From Piscicola geometra (taxonomy: Eukaryota; Annelida; Clitellata; Hirudinida; Piscicolidae), in NCBI GenBank assembly GCA_943735955.1, contig OX030958.1:6377126-6441125 (forward strand): DNA of 64,000 nt, read 5' to 3'. Shown here one piece after another: positions 12,623-28,890 of this stretch. Both the position numbers and the translations under genes were made by a program. The notes below the pieces were generated by a model. It saw only the letters and a list, made by a program, of their open reading frames with translations. It did no database searches and was not told the DNA's origin. The number at the start of each line of letters is the position of its first letter. The stretch's first letter is position 1.

Positions 12623-13929
12623 GGTATTTTAGACATTTTGAGACTTTTGTTGAGGTGTTTTAGACATTTTGAGACTTTTGTTGAGGTGTTTTAAACATTT
12701 TGAGACTTTTGTTGAGGTGTTTTAAACATTTTAAGACTTTTGTTGAGGTATTTTAAACATTTTAAGGATTTATTCAGGTATTCAGAGAATTTATTTGGGT
12801 GTTTTAGAATTTATCTTCAGGAAAAAACCTTAAAATCGCGGTTAAGTGCTCATTTTATATTCAGTTTCAAAGCGTAAAGTTGGCAAAGTGATCACAGTTT
12901 TCTGGAACATTATCTAGCTGAAAGATAACTCAATTGTTTTAGTTTATCTTCATTTAAAAGGATGGCTTCATACGTTTTTGGGTTAAGGACGCCTTGATGA
13001 GGTGTCAAGGTAAATGTGTGCACTTAACCATATGCTTATTGGAAAGACCTTGATTTGGAAGGTACTTGCTCCATTTATAACCTGGCTTGAATCAACTGAC
13101 GCACCAAATGACAACCCACAGGACAACGGTGAAGATGCTGCCACCACTCCATTGCGACGTTTCACTACTTTCGCATGACTTTAATACTATTTTTACTGTA
13201 CAAATCTCAAATCTGAACGCCATTCCTCCTTATGTTGTAATTCCATTTTAACATACTTGTATTCCACAATATGTTTGTGTACATAATGTTCTACACTTAG
13301 GAGTTGTTTTCTTATAATTCCTTTCTCCAAGTTGGTTTCTTTCAGCATCCTTTCAAGCATGCAAGTATTAGCAGACAGATAATCAAAATTAAAGTTCTAT
13401 TTAGTCCTCAGTAGATAACTTTTTTCTCATTTCCTTTTCTTTCTATTCCTCGATTTTGTTAATTTAAATAAATACGTTTCAAGGCAGATTATTGTAGCAA
13501 TTAAGTAAGAAGAATTGTCGCGTCACTTGCAATAAACTCTGGCCAGCATACTTGCGGCTTCATCTTGACTTCCTTACGACTAGCGATTAAATAATAAATA
13601 ATATCTTGTTATCGATAATTATTAATAATCTTATTTTTAAAGTTTTCTTTTAAGAATTAAACGTTTAAACTTCGTTACATAAAAACAATAAAGATATTTA
13701 TTTTCAAAATAAAAAATACAGTGTAATTGTTGAACGACCAAACTTAGCTCATCTCAACCAAAACTATAATAGGCATAAATTTGCATATTTAATACATAGT
13801 TTTGTAAAACTTTTGAAGCCGATTTACATGGTATATCTTTAAGAATGTAAGTTTTTTTCATTAAATTTTATATATATATTAAATTATTTATTTGTTTATT
13901 CTAATTTAGATTTCAACATGTATTCCTAG
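12623..13929. other. Intergenic region between neurabin and the R-SNARE gene
   Basis: Begins with a 30-bp tandem repeat of about five copies (12613-12770; words ttgttgaggt and acattttgagac). A polyadenylation-type AATAAA is at 13531-13536. A short candidate first exon for the R-SNARE gene is at 12962-12981: ATG GCT TCA TAC GTT TTT GG before GTTAAG, the phase that the exon at 13930 would need. This is only a splice-phase argument. Confidence 0.4.
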
Positions 13930-16565
13930 GTATACTACAGACAGTGATGGACAATATAATTCCAGGTAGTCTTTTATTATAAAAGTTTTATAATATATAA
14001 TTTAGAATATTTATGTTTTTTATACTATATAATTTAGAATATTTATGTTTCTATACTATATAATTTAGAATATTTATGTTTCTATACTATATAATTTAGA
14101 ATATTTATGTCTTATACTATATAATTTAGAATATTTATGTCTTATACTATATAATTTAGAATATTTATGTCTTTTATACTATATAATTTAGAATTTAGTC
14201 TTTTATACTATATAATTTAGAATATTTATGTTTTTTATACTATATAATTTAGAATATTTATGTTTCTATACTATATAATTTAGAATATTTATGTCTTATA
14301 CTATATAATTTAGAATATTTATGTCTTATACTATATAATTTAGAATATTTATGTCTTTTATACTATATAATTTAGAATTTAGTCTTTTATACTATATAAT
14401 TTAGAATATTTATGTTTTTTTACAATCAATTTTTATATACAACATTTTCCAATACCATTTTTTTAACTAACTCAAGTGCCAAGACGTCTCCAAGTGTATC
14501 CAGTGAGGAAGTTTGGAATCCCAGGTTGACAACTGTCTTAATATTTAACTGAACAACTTTATTAAGTTTTTTATGTTTTTATACTAATTTTTAAATAATT
14601 AAGGGCCAGGAAGCCACCAAGTAGGCCATCCTCTGAAGAATCTTTGGCACCTAGGTTTTTATTTAAATTTTAAAACTTATTTAAATTTTAAAACTTTTAT
14701 TTAAATTTTAAAACTTTTATTTAAATTTTAAAACTTTTATTTAAATTTTAAAACTTTTATTTAAATTTTAAAACTTTTATTTAAATTTTAAAACTAATAT
14801 TTTTTAATAATTAATTGTTCCATTTCAACCATTTAATAAAAATATGAATTTTTATGCTCACTTTTTTATTTTATAATTTTTTAAATTCTTGAAATTGAAA
14901 ATTTTTAGTGCTCGTAAGCCAGATGGGGTGAAAAAGGTTCAAGGACAAGTGGATGAGGTCTTGAAGAAGCTTTACTTATTAAACTTCGAAATAAAATTTT
15001 AATATGATTTAGAAAATTGATTTTTAACATTCATTAGTTTATGTAAAAAATAATATAAAATTTTTTTCAGTTTTAAATTAAAACCTTACACATAGAATCT
15101 ACTCACAATTTTAAACAACTTTTTTCCTTCAGTTGGTCGGCATAATGCACCAGAATATCAAGGCCGTTTTAGATAGAGGCGAGAAACTAGAAGATCTGAG
15201 TGCAAAAGCTGGTATGCTATTAGTTTTTTACATTTCTTTTAGAACTTTACTGAATATTCTCTATTATGCTGAACATTTGACTCAATCACTATTTCGAATT
15301 TTGACAAATTGTCGCGGTCAGATCGACTTAGAATGGCGTTCACGTAACATCCGCAGTCAAATAAAGTTATCAACAATTCTACTTACCGTATTTCGAACGT
15401 TTCCAGATCTATTCACCGTGAAACATAATAATAATAATAATTATTATTATTAAACATCATGTGCATAAGATACAGTATTATTTCACTCCTGAAAAGGAAG
15501 ACAAGCTTTCAAAAAACCAAAGTTAAAAAATTACTAGAAGACTTTTGAGAGTGAAACTAAATTATAATAAGTGCGCTTTATACACGGTTTTACGGTATTC
15601 CAATCTACGTTATTTTTATTCGTATTTAATCAAATAGGTGGACCTGTTATTAGTATAATTCCATGAAGTTAGATCTGTTAGTCTTATACGGGCCTAACAT
15701 TTTCCTATCAGTACGGTTATAATATATTTATAGCCGATTCTAAAGCGAAATTTTTTTAAAAATAAACTAACAAATTGAGTTTTATAAAATCCATATTTAA
15801 ATGGTAATCTTCTAAAAACTTGACACTCATCTTCACTTTCACCACCACTTTCTTCAGCACGACTACCACTTTCTCCACCACAACCACCATCAACACCACT
15901 GCCACTCAACACCACTACCACAGCCACCTTCAACACCACTGCCACTCAACACCACTACCACAGCCACCTTCAACACCACTGCCACTCAACACCACTACCA
16001 CAGCCACCTTCACCACCATTCAGAGGCTTTGAACAAGCACGCGCACATCTTCGAAGCGACGACGAAACGAGTGAACAGGAAGTACTGGTGGAAGAACACC
16101 AAGTGCACCATCGCTCTCGTCCTCGTCGGAATCGTCATCCTCGCCATCATCATCAGTCTGTCCCTATTTCATCTTTTTTTCTATCTAGATTTGTTTTTTT
16201 TTATTTATAATTTTTTTTTCTATCTATATTTTCCAATCTTCTATTTTCATTATTTACAAAATGCGATTTTTTATTTTAAAAGTACCTGCGTTTCATACAC
16301 CGGATTTTCTTAGATATTTTAAAATGAATGTACGTATCTAAGATACATTTACATTTTATTTTACATTTACACTGTATCTTACATTACTTCCGAAAATACG
16401 GTAATAGAGCTGCACCAGATATGTGATGTTACTTAATTGCGATGATCATCTATTCGGTGCAGTTCTGGTAATTTATAAAAATTTTATTATAATTAAATGC
16501 GATGTATTCATGCTCAAACGCTTGCTTCACTAACCACAGGTATAGCAGTAACTCAGTCGACCTAG
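13930..16565 (+). CDS. Synaptobrevin/VAMP-family R-SNARE
   Basis: Vesicle R-SNARE that zippers with Q-SNAREs to fuse membranes; a C-terminal-anchored membrane protein. Exons: 13930-13965, 14477-14524, 14604-14654, 14909-14957, 15133-15211, 16024-16155, 16540-16565. Phases match throughout. The SNARE motif runs from VQGQVDELVGIMHQNI through VLDRGEKLEDL (the Arg is the ionic zero-layer residue) to EATTKRVNRKYWWKN. A hydrophobic anchor (LVLVGIVILAIII) follows. The KYWWKN juxtamembrane motif and QVDE start match VAMP2/3/8-type proteins. The N-terminal region is made of two or three similar short exons (see findings). The last exon adds a short tail ending ...VTQST. Reading straight on from 16155 instead would give a poor Phe/Leu-rich tail to 16313. 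The initiating exon is not established, and I cannot assign a VAMP subtype. Confidence 0.85.
13985..14420 (+). repeat. AT-rich minisatellite in R-SNARE intron
   Basis: About 15 tandem copies built from tatactatataatttagaa and tatttatgtct, with a larger period: a variant lacking part of the unit recurs at about 14188 and 14380. It lies between the first two R-SNARE exons seen. A second AT-rich array with a 20-21 bp unit (taaattttaaaactt) follows at about 14655-14795. Confidence 0.85.
15880..16020 (+). repeat. Roughly 42-bp repeat ending at an R-SNARE splice acceptor
   Basis: Three copies of a unit containing caacaccactgccactc and ccactaccacagccacc lead directly to the acceptor CACCATTCAG at 16023. 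Each copy carries an internal CCACAG acceptor-like string. Confidence 0.8.
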
Positions 16566-19500
16566 CCATTCGAATACTTGGCCGAGGATTGATTATCATC
16601 ATCATCATTAACATCGTCATCATCATCATCATCATAGCCGTCATCATCCATTCCACCAGGGTTTATCCCACCATTTTTGTTCTCAACAGCAGCATGCATA
16701 TTGTATATAAACAACAAATTGTCTAAAGCAGCAATCAAAGCCTTTATTGATTCTTCACTTTCTCTTTTCATTTCTCCATCATCCTACCATCTTTTCATAA
16801 TCTTCTCATCCCTCCATCATCCTCTCATCTCTCCATCATCTTCTCATCCCTCCATCATCTTCTCATCCCTCCATCATCCTCTCATCCCTCCATCATCCTC
16901 TCATCCCTCCATCATCATCCTCTTCCACGTCATTTTGTTTTCTTCCCATCATCTCTTATTAGTAGTGCCTGGGTTATTGCTTCTTGATTGCTCACGTGAC
17001 ATCGCCTTCATGATAGTAGTGCTGCCCTCAGTTATTCCACATTCATTTATTCAACTTGCCAGCAATCTTTCTGAGCACCTTTTCGACGCTCAGAAAGCTT
17101 CGTGTTTGCGGGTAGTTTTGTATTCAACAGCATATTTGTGACTATTTATTTTAAGTATTTATGTTAAGAATGACGCATTTATGTCTATTTAAAAGTATTT
17201 ATGTTAAGAATGACGCATTTATGTCTATTTAAAAGTATTTATGTTAAGAATGACGCATTTATGTCTATTTAAAAGTATTTATGTTGAAAATGACTGACAT
17301 TGCCTTGACGATTAGTCACTATGAACGCTTGCTCATGAACCTGCATAGATCTGCAGCACAATCTTTCTTCTCTGTACCTGTGAGATTTACAACTTCTCAC
17401 CAAGACCAATTTTCTTTTGATATATTTTCTTGTTCCGATAGAATTATATATATATATATTTTTTTTATATGCATTTGTATATTACTTTCTTGTGATACTG
17501 AAATCTCAAAGTATTCAACGCTTGCCACAACAAGCACTATATTATACAGACTTTATTTACAAAAGTTTACATTTCACATACACTTTCGACTTGTCTTGCA
17601 CTCCAAGGCATCATACACACGCTCACTCTTGCCACTTGGCCACTTCCTTTCCCACACTAACATACCTACCCACATACAGGGTCATTCCATGACTACCTAA
17701 GGTACTACCTTATACAGTATTAAAACCAAAAAATCAACACCACCTTTTTCTATGCATTTTAAAGCTCCACATGCTCACCTTTCGTGTTTTATAATATAAC
17801 ATTAAACCTTTCAGAATACTCTTGAATTTTTTATTTTCTCACTGATACTTGAATGATCACGGGGTACTTAGCTTGGCCATCTCTTCATTAGACAGTACAT
17901 CGCCACCTTGCATACATTATTTGTTTTTGTGATAAAGGCGCTACCTTCTTCAACTTCATCAATTCAGTAACGACAGTCAGGCACGCCAATAGACTCGTTA
18001 GAAAGCGTTAAAGGATTCGTTACAAACGCGAGTTCTTATATAATTGTACAACGACAAAATAATGGCGATGAGGTTGATGAAAATAAAAGAGTATGAAGAA
18101 GATGACGACCTTTGGAAGCATAATCGAGGACGTGTAATTGTTCGTGTGTAGTTGCACATACAAACGAATGGCGTGTGATCTTCTTCAAGTCATCATCAGC
18201 GTTACCAAATCCGTCTTAAACTTTGAAGATCGTTTCCATTACACCTTTCTCAAGTGTGTCTTGGAGGATGACACAATGACACGGCACAAAGCAGCTGCAG
18301 AGATATACAAATGTGTAAGAGAGAATTGTATGGCTGCCAAACTTTAGAGGCATTTTGCAGTGCATGCGTCGAAGAAGCATGCATGCAGTTTCTAATGGAG
18401 GTCACAGTAATTTTTAGTCTGTAAATAAAGATTGAGTTGAAGAATAAATTTGAAGCCATGTTTTATAATTATTGTGGATGGTGCCTCTGGCATTCACACA
18501 ACATCTTCAACGTTCAAAAGAACAAGGTTAGCGAATAAGATAACCATAAGAATGAAATAATAGAAGATTACTATATATAAAAGTTTATTTTAATAGAATC
18601 TAAGAGCAATTTTTTTGAGTTGTTTGGCAGGCTGGAGTGCAATGCGACACAACCTCAGAGAAGGAGCAATCCATGGTACAATGCTTGAGTTGGTGCTGAG
18701 GCTGGTTTGAAGCTGAAAGAGTGGTTACGGTGGTGAAAGGAGGTGTAAGGATAAGTATACGGAGTGAACATGAATAGGCCAAAGATTTCTAACGAAAGAA
18801 GATGAAGCAGGTGTTGTTGAGGCTCTAGAGATGAAATAGAGAGAAATCTATAACAAAAATTGTAACAATATTATTAAAAATTAAATAAAAACGTTAATAA
18901 GTTAAATGACTAATTTTCTTGATTTATTAACGACTGAAAATAACTTATAAAACGTCTGCAAGACTTCGACACTGTAGGCAAGTGCAGAGAGTTCGAAGGT
19001 AGTTGAGGTGAAAGCAGTTAAGGGTGTAAAGATCAAATGCTGAATTAGTCAATATAATTGATTCAGTTAATATTCTAAAATATGTCTTGGATATGTGTTA
19101 TCCACCAATTACAAGCCATCCTTTGAAGGTATTCACAACACGCACAAGAAGTCCACTTTTACAGAGCAGACGACTTTCAGATGTGCTAGGCGCTTGATTA
19201 TTTATTATGGAGGTATGTCTGCAAGCGCGAACCAACAGACTCCAACAAATAAGGGATTCTTTGGTGGACGTTATATCTTACAAGGTGTGTGAATTTAAAA
19301 TATAACATAATTAGAATAGTACAGCTATTGTATGAAAAGCATGGAAAATATTGAACTTAAAAGTGAATTTGAAGCAGACGTTTAGTGATGGCTGGTAAAC
19401 TCAAGATTTTCAACTCATTCACGCATGCGTAACTAGGATTTCGTTTTATTGTTCCGAATTATAATTTTAATGAAAATAAATAGAATAATTTTAAACGAAT

Positions 19501-20380
19501 AAAAAGGTTAAATGATTAGAAATGAATTTTTGATCTGAAAGGTTGATTCTACTTTCAAAAAACACGTCACAGATCTAGAAGTTAAAAAATAAGGGTAAGT
19601 TAAAATGTAACTTAGTTGGATGGATGGAAGGTGAAGATGCTTTTGAGAAGATAAAGAAGCTGACAAAGAATAAATAATGGTGTGAGAGAGGTTAATGATA
19701 GAAAGATGGTGATGAAAACAGAGTGAGATACATATTGTAGGGTGGAAGGGTGGAGGACTTGACTGTTAGAAAGTGAAAAAGCTGGTTTCATATTGAGACG
19801 AGATTGAACAAGCAAGGAAAGCCAGTGGAAGCATCGAGGCATGAGTGGTGAGGGCGTTGTAAAACAATAACAAGGAATAATAATAGTATCAACATCATTA
19901 GTTTCGCTAATGATGTATGCAGACTAGTTGTATATAACTGCAGCCAGCAAGATCATCATCACCACCACAAAAGTTTCTTTTGTACTTTTGTGTGTGTGAT
20001 CAGTTTAAAATGCACAAAATGACTGGATTCAATAAATCTGTACAAGAACTTAAAGATGATCATCATTCTCTTCGTCACAATTCTCATAATTATCATCATC
20101 ATAACTTTCACAATCATCATCATTATGATTATCCTGATACATACAACAATAACAACTATCCTCACACACAATTCCACCCCAAACCACATAAACAACTGAG
20201 CCCCGGACACATGCGTCGTTATGGGCTACAAAAAGAAAAACGTGACACTGCCGTTCAGCTGTTGTCTTCTTAACCTACGAATACTAAAGAAGTTTGTTAT
20301 GTACTTGGTGCTTTTTGTTAGTAAACTGAAATGCCTGCTGTCAGTAACACAACCAAGCAATCAATATTGCCATTTGCGCA

Positions 20381-20462
<82 letters not shown>

Positions 20463-21167
20463 CACACACACAAATACACGCATACACACAAATACACGCA
20501 TACACACAGGTATCTACAAATATATTTACAGATACAGCCATATAAAAATATACACAAAAAGTTTGAGAATTTGGATCGAAAAACATAAATAGAAGAATTC
20601 CAAACAAGCGCCTACAATAAATAAATAGCTTATGACGGTCATCATCATCATCATCGTCATCATCATCGTCATCATCATCATCCTCCTCATCATCATCATC
20701 ATCATCATCCAATCATTCTTGAGTAGGAAGCATTGTTGAACGATGAAATGGGCGGTGATGGCGAAGAAGATAATAATGATGATGATACTGATTATGATGA
20801 TGATGATTATGATAATAATGATGATGGTGATGGTGATTATAATTAAAGAAAAATAAAGAAACGACAAAGCGGCCTTAAAATCGTTACATGTAATGATGAT
20901 GAAGATGATGGTGACGATGATGATGATGATGATGATGAGATGACGATATAAAAATTATGATGAGATGACGATGATGGTGACGATGATGATGATGATGAGA
21001 TGACGATGATGGTGACGATGATGATGGTGATGAGATGACGATGATGGTGACGAGTATGATGGTGATGAATGAAATGATGTTGGTGGTGAGAAAAATATTA
21101 AATGAGTAACAATATAAGCCAATAGTAATAGTAGCGTCAAGTATTGTGGCGGTCATGATGATGATTA
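16566..21167. other. Intergenic region, repeats only recognised
   Basis: Contains a TCC/ATC tract at 16790-16920 and a 42-bp tandem repeat of four copies at 17143-17290 (words gtatttatgtt and gaatgacgcattt). A (CA)n tract at 20379-20480 and ATG/GAT microsatellites at 20637-20710 and 20890-21070 follow. Short open frames, such as a His/Asn-rich one at 20010-20273, have no recognisable domain. Confidence 0.6.
18138..18347 (+). CDS. Small hypothetical open frame with a nearby AATAAA
   Basis: A 69-codon frame of unbiased amino-acid composition (for example NFEDRFHYTFLKCVLEDD), not made of repeats. AATAAA lies at 18424-18429, about 75 bp after the stop, so it could be a terminal exon. I recognise no family, and no splice partner is evident. 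It could equally be chance. Confidence 0.15.
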   Translation: MFVCSCTYKRMACDLLQVIISVTKSVLNFEDRFHYTFLKCVLEDDTMTRHKAAAEIYKCVRENCMAAKL

Positions 21168-24781
<3,614 letters not shown>

Positions 24782-25262
24782 GTTTTCGTTGTGGAGCAGA
24801 AACGATCATGAATTTTTTCCCGTTTTGATAATTCCCTTTTTTACAATAATTTATCAATCTGAGAAAAAGAGCTGGGAGATTATCTTGGCGACTGGAGACC
24901 GCAAAATTGAAACTCTTGAGTTTTCCTTTTAATAACTCAAAGAGGCATTTAACAGATGAAACACAAAGATCAAAACAAACAGTATTATTTCCAGTTTCAG
25001 CAGCTATGCCAAGAATAAAAATAAGTTTTCACTCTGAAGCGCTTTCTATTTTCTAATGTAAATAATTAATTATCGATATTTATTTATAAATCTTCATGAA
25101 CAATTTAATACAAGGTTCATTTCTGCTTTTGCAATGTTCAATTAATGATTACCTTTAAAGTATTTTATTCTTTGGTCTTCTCTCAGTGTCTAATCGCTTT
25201 ACAAATTATTTAAAGATCCGAGAATATTTCATCCTACAAGCGTTCGTCAATTGTAAATAAAA
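24782..25262. promoter_or_regulatory. Shared upstream region of two divergent genes
   Basis: The zinc-finger gene (minus strand, ATG at 24781) and the tropomyosin-like gene (plus strand, ATG at 25263) are head to head with 481 bp between start codons. A bidirectional promoter is inferred from the arrangement. I see no clear TATA box or other named element. Confidence 0.35.
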
Positions 25263-27572
25263 ATGGCATACCAAGTTACATCAGGTTCTTTGAAAGACGA
25301 TTTCCAGGCGATTAAAAAAGAGACAGACGAACTGAAGGATTCCTACTATGTTCTGATCAAAAGAATTGAAGGAGAGAGGAACACCAAAGCAATCGTTTGC
25401 AAATAATTATTCTATTAATTAATCATTTTAAAATATTTTTTTTCTCCATGGTTATGAAATTTATTATATATTTAGAATCTATTTAGAATATTTTATTAAT
25501 TAATGATGAATCATCTAAATTTTAGATGATTTATCATTAATTAATAAAATATAAGTGTATTAATAAATACTAAATTTTTACTTTTTTAAATTGTCAAATA
25601 TATAAATTCAAAAGCTTGACAAAGATGTGTCATCATTGAACCAAAAAATGGAAACGTTGGCTCAAGAATATGAGGTTTGTGAATCCAAAATAACTAATGA
25701 GTTATATTTTTAACTTATTATTACTCTAATTTAAACTATCCAAATTATTCTCAAAGGTACTTAAATGCAAACTGGAAGAGACTGCTGAGAAGTTTGATGA
25801 AACTGTTAAAAATGCCGACAAAACTGAAGGGTGAGTGCTGTATAAAGTTGAAAAACTCAAGAGCTCACTCACTAAATTTCTTAAACATACTTTTTTTACA
25901 TTTTCATTCATGCAATCTTATCAAAATAGTAGCCACAAACCCATCAACAGTACCATTGTTGTTATCATCATCATCATCACCATCATGGACCACATCCACC
26001 ACCCCCATGAACACCCCAAAGGATGCGCAGGATGCTGGAGCAGCGCAAGGACATCGACGAGGAGCGCATGGCGGGTCTCGAGCAGTTCATCCGCGAGACC
26101 TCCGAGGCTGCCATCGACTCGAACAAGAAGGCCGAGGAGGTGAGCGAGGGTTTGTGTTGGGATGAGAGATTATTCTTACTAGTTTGACTGTTTGTCTATG
26201 TTTAATGACTACTTTTATCACTAAATACATTTTTTCTCACTTTTATCCATCACCAATCACTCCGTCCATTCTTTCTTACTCCATCCATTCATCTTTCGAT
26301 CTTCTCTTTCTCCATCCATCCATCTTTCGATCCTCTCTTTTTCCATCCATCCATCCTCTCCATCCATCCATCCATTACGAATAACTGACAGATCAACAGG
26401 AAGTTGGCCATGACAGAGGCAGAGTCTTCCTCGGCCAGGAAACGCACTGAACAAGCCGAAAAGTTAATCTAACTATTATTATTGTTTTTATTTTTTATTA
26501 TTGTTTTATTATTATTAGTATTATTACTTTTATTATCATTGTTTTATTATTATTAGTATTATTACTTTTATTATTTTTGTTTTATTATTTTTATTACTAT
26601 TATTGGTATTTTTACTACTTTTTTCTTATTATTATTATTATAGTTATCATTTTTCTTTGCAACTAATACAACAGTCTATGCTATCTTATTAATAACTTAT
26701 TATAATGGCATAGTAATGAGTGGTCAGTATAGAGAACAATGATAACGACCAAAGGATGACAAAAGAGCTGCAGGATGGAGTGAAGGCGTTGACGACGCAA
26801 TTGAAGGCGCTGCAAGGAAAAGTGGAACAGGTGGGATGGATGGATGGATGAATAATGAATGAGAAAGAATTAATGAAAGAATGCATGAATGAATGATGCG
26901 ACGACAGGCGGATGAGTTGGAGGAGAAGTACACGAGGACCATTGAAGACCTCAAGGCGAGACTCGAAAGCGTAAGTCATCATTATCATCATCGTCATTAT
27001 CATCATAACCATCATCATCATCATCATGGTTCTAATCATCATCATAACCATCATCATCATCATCATGGTTCTAATCATCATCATCATCATTATCATCACC
27101 ACACACAGACGCAAAGGAGGGCCTCCAACTCTGACGTCACCACTGACAAGCTGCAGAGGGAGGTCGACAAGGTCAAAGGTTTGCGCTCAATTTCTTATTT
27201 TTCTTTTTATTGTCTTTTTTCATATTTTTTTGTTTCGTTTTCCATGTTTTTTCAAAATTATTTCCACCTGCATTTGCTCTCTTATTGATATTATTCTTAC
27301 TATCATTATGATCACACTATCAACGCTATTATCATCACTACTATAATCATCAGCACTACTACCATCAGCACTACTATCATCACCTCTACTATCATCAACG
27401 CTATTATCACCACCACTACTATCACCACCACTACTACCATCAACACTACTATCATCAGTACTACTATCATCAGCACTACTATCATCATTATACAGCTGAG
27501 TTGCAGCAGACGAAGAGTTATTACCAATCTCTGCTGAAGGAGGCCAGGTCCCATGAGATCACCGCCAACTAG
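25263..27572 (+). CDS. Tropomyosin-like coiled-coil protein
   Basis: Predicted all-helical coiled coil, possibly an actin-filament-associated protein. Exons: 25263-25394, 25615-25674, 25757-25830, 26022-26139, 26392-26462, 26728-26830, 26908-26970, 27109-27178, 27496-27572. They join in frame to 255 residues (tropomyosins are usually 248-284). The middle resembles the tropomyosin exon encoding ...ADRKYEEVARKLAM...: here AAIDSNKKAEEINRKLAM followed by TEAESSSARKRTEQAEK. Later segments KELQDGVKALTTQLKALQ and ADELEEKYTRTIEDLKARL occupy the expected positions of the tropomyosin C-terminal half. The N-terminus lacks the conserved tropomyosin MDAIKKKM start, and the last residues (RSHEITAN) do not match the usual C-terminus. 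I therefore call it tropomyosin-like rather than tropomyosin. ATG 25263 is the first in frame. Confidence 0.75.
25488..25552. repeat. Near-perfect 65-bp palindrome in an intron
   Basis: Two 32-bp arms (25488-25519 and 25521-25552) around one central base are inverted copies with a single mismatch; the centre is catctaaa-t-tttagatg. It lies in the first intron of the tropomyosin-like gene. AT-rich, it could extrude as a cruciform or be a relic of two terminal inverted repeats. Confidence 0.9.

Positions 27573-28890
<1,318 letters not shown>

Noticed and set aside
16029..16313. Extended Phe-rich C-terminus of the R-SNARE
   Set aside because: The frame runs into AT-rich intron; a GT donor after 16155 and an acceptor at 16539 give a short, more plausible tail, though this is not proven.
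20010..20273. 87-codon His/Asn-rich frame
   Set aside because: Made of ATC-type triplets with no domain, splice context or family match.
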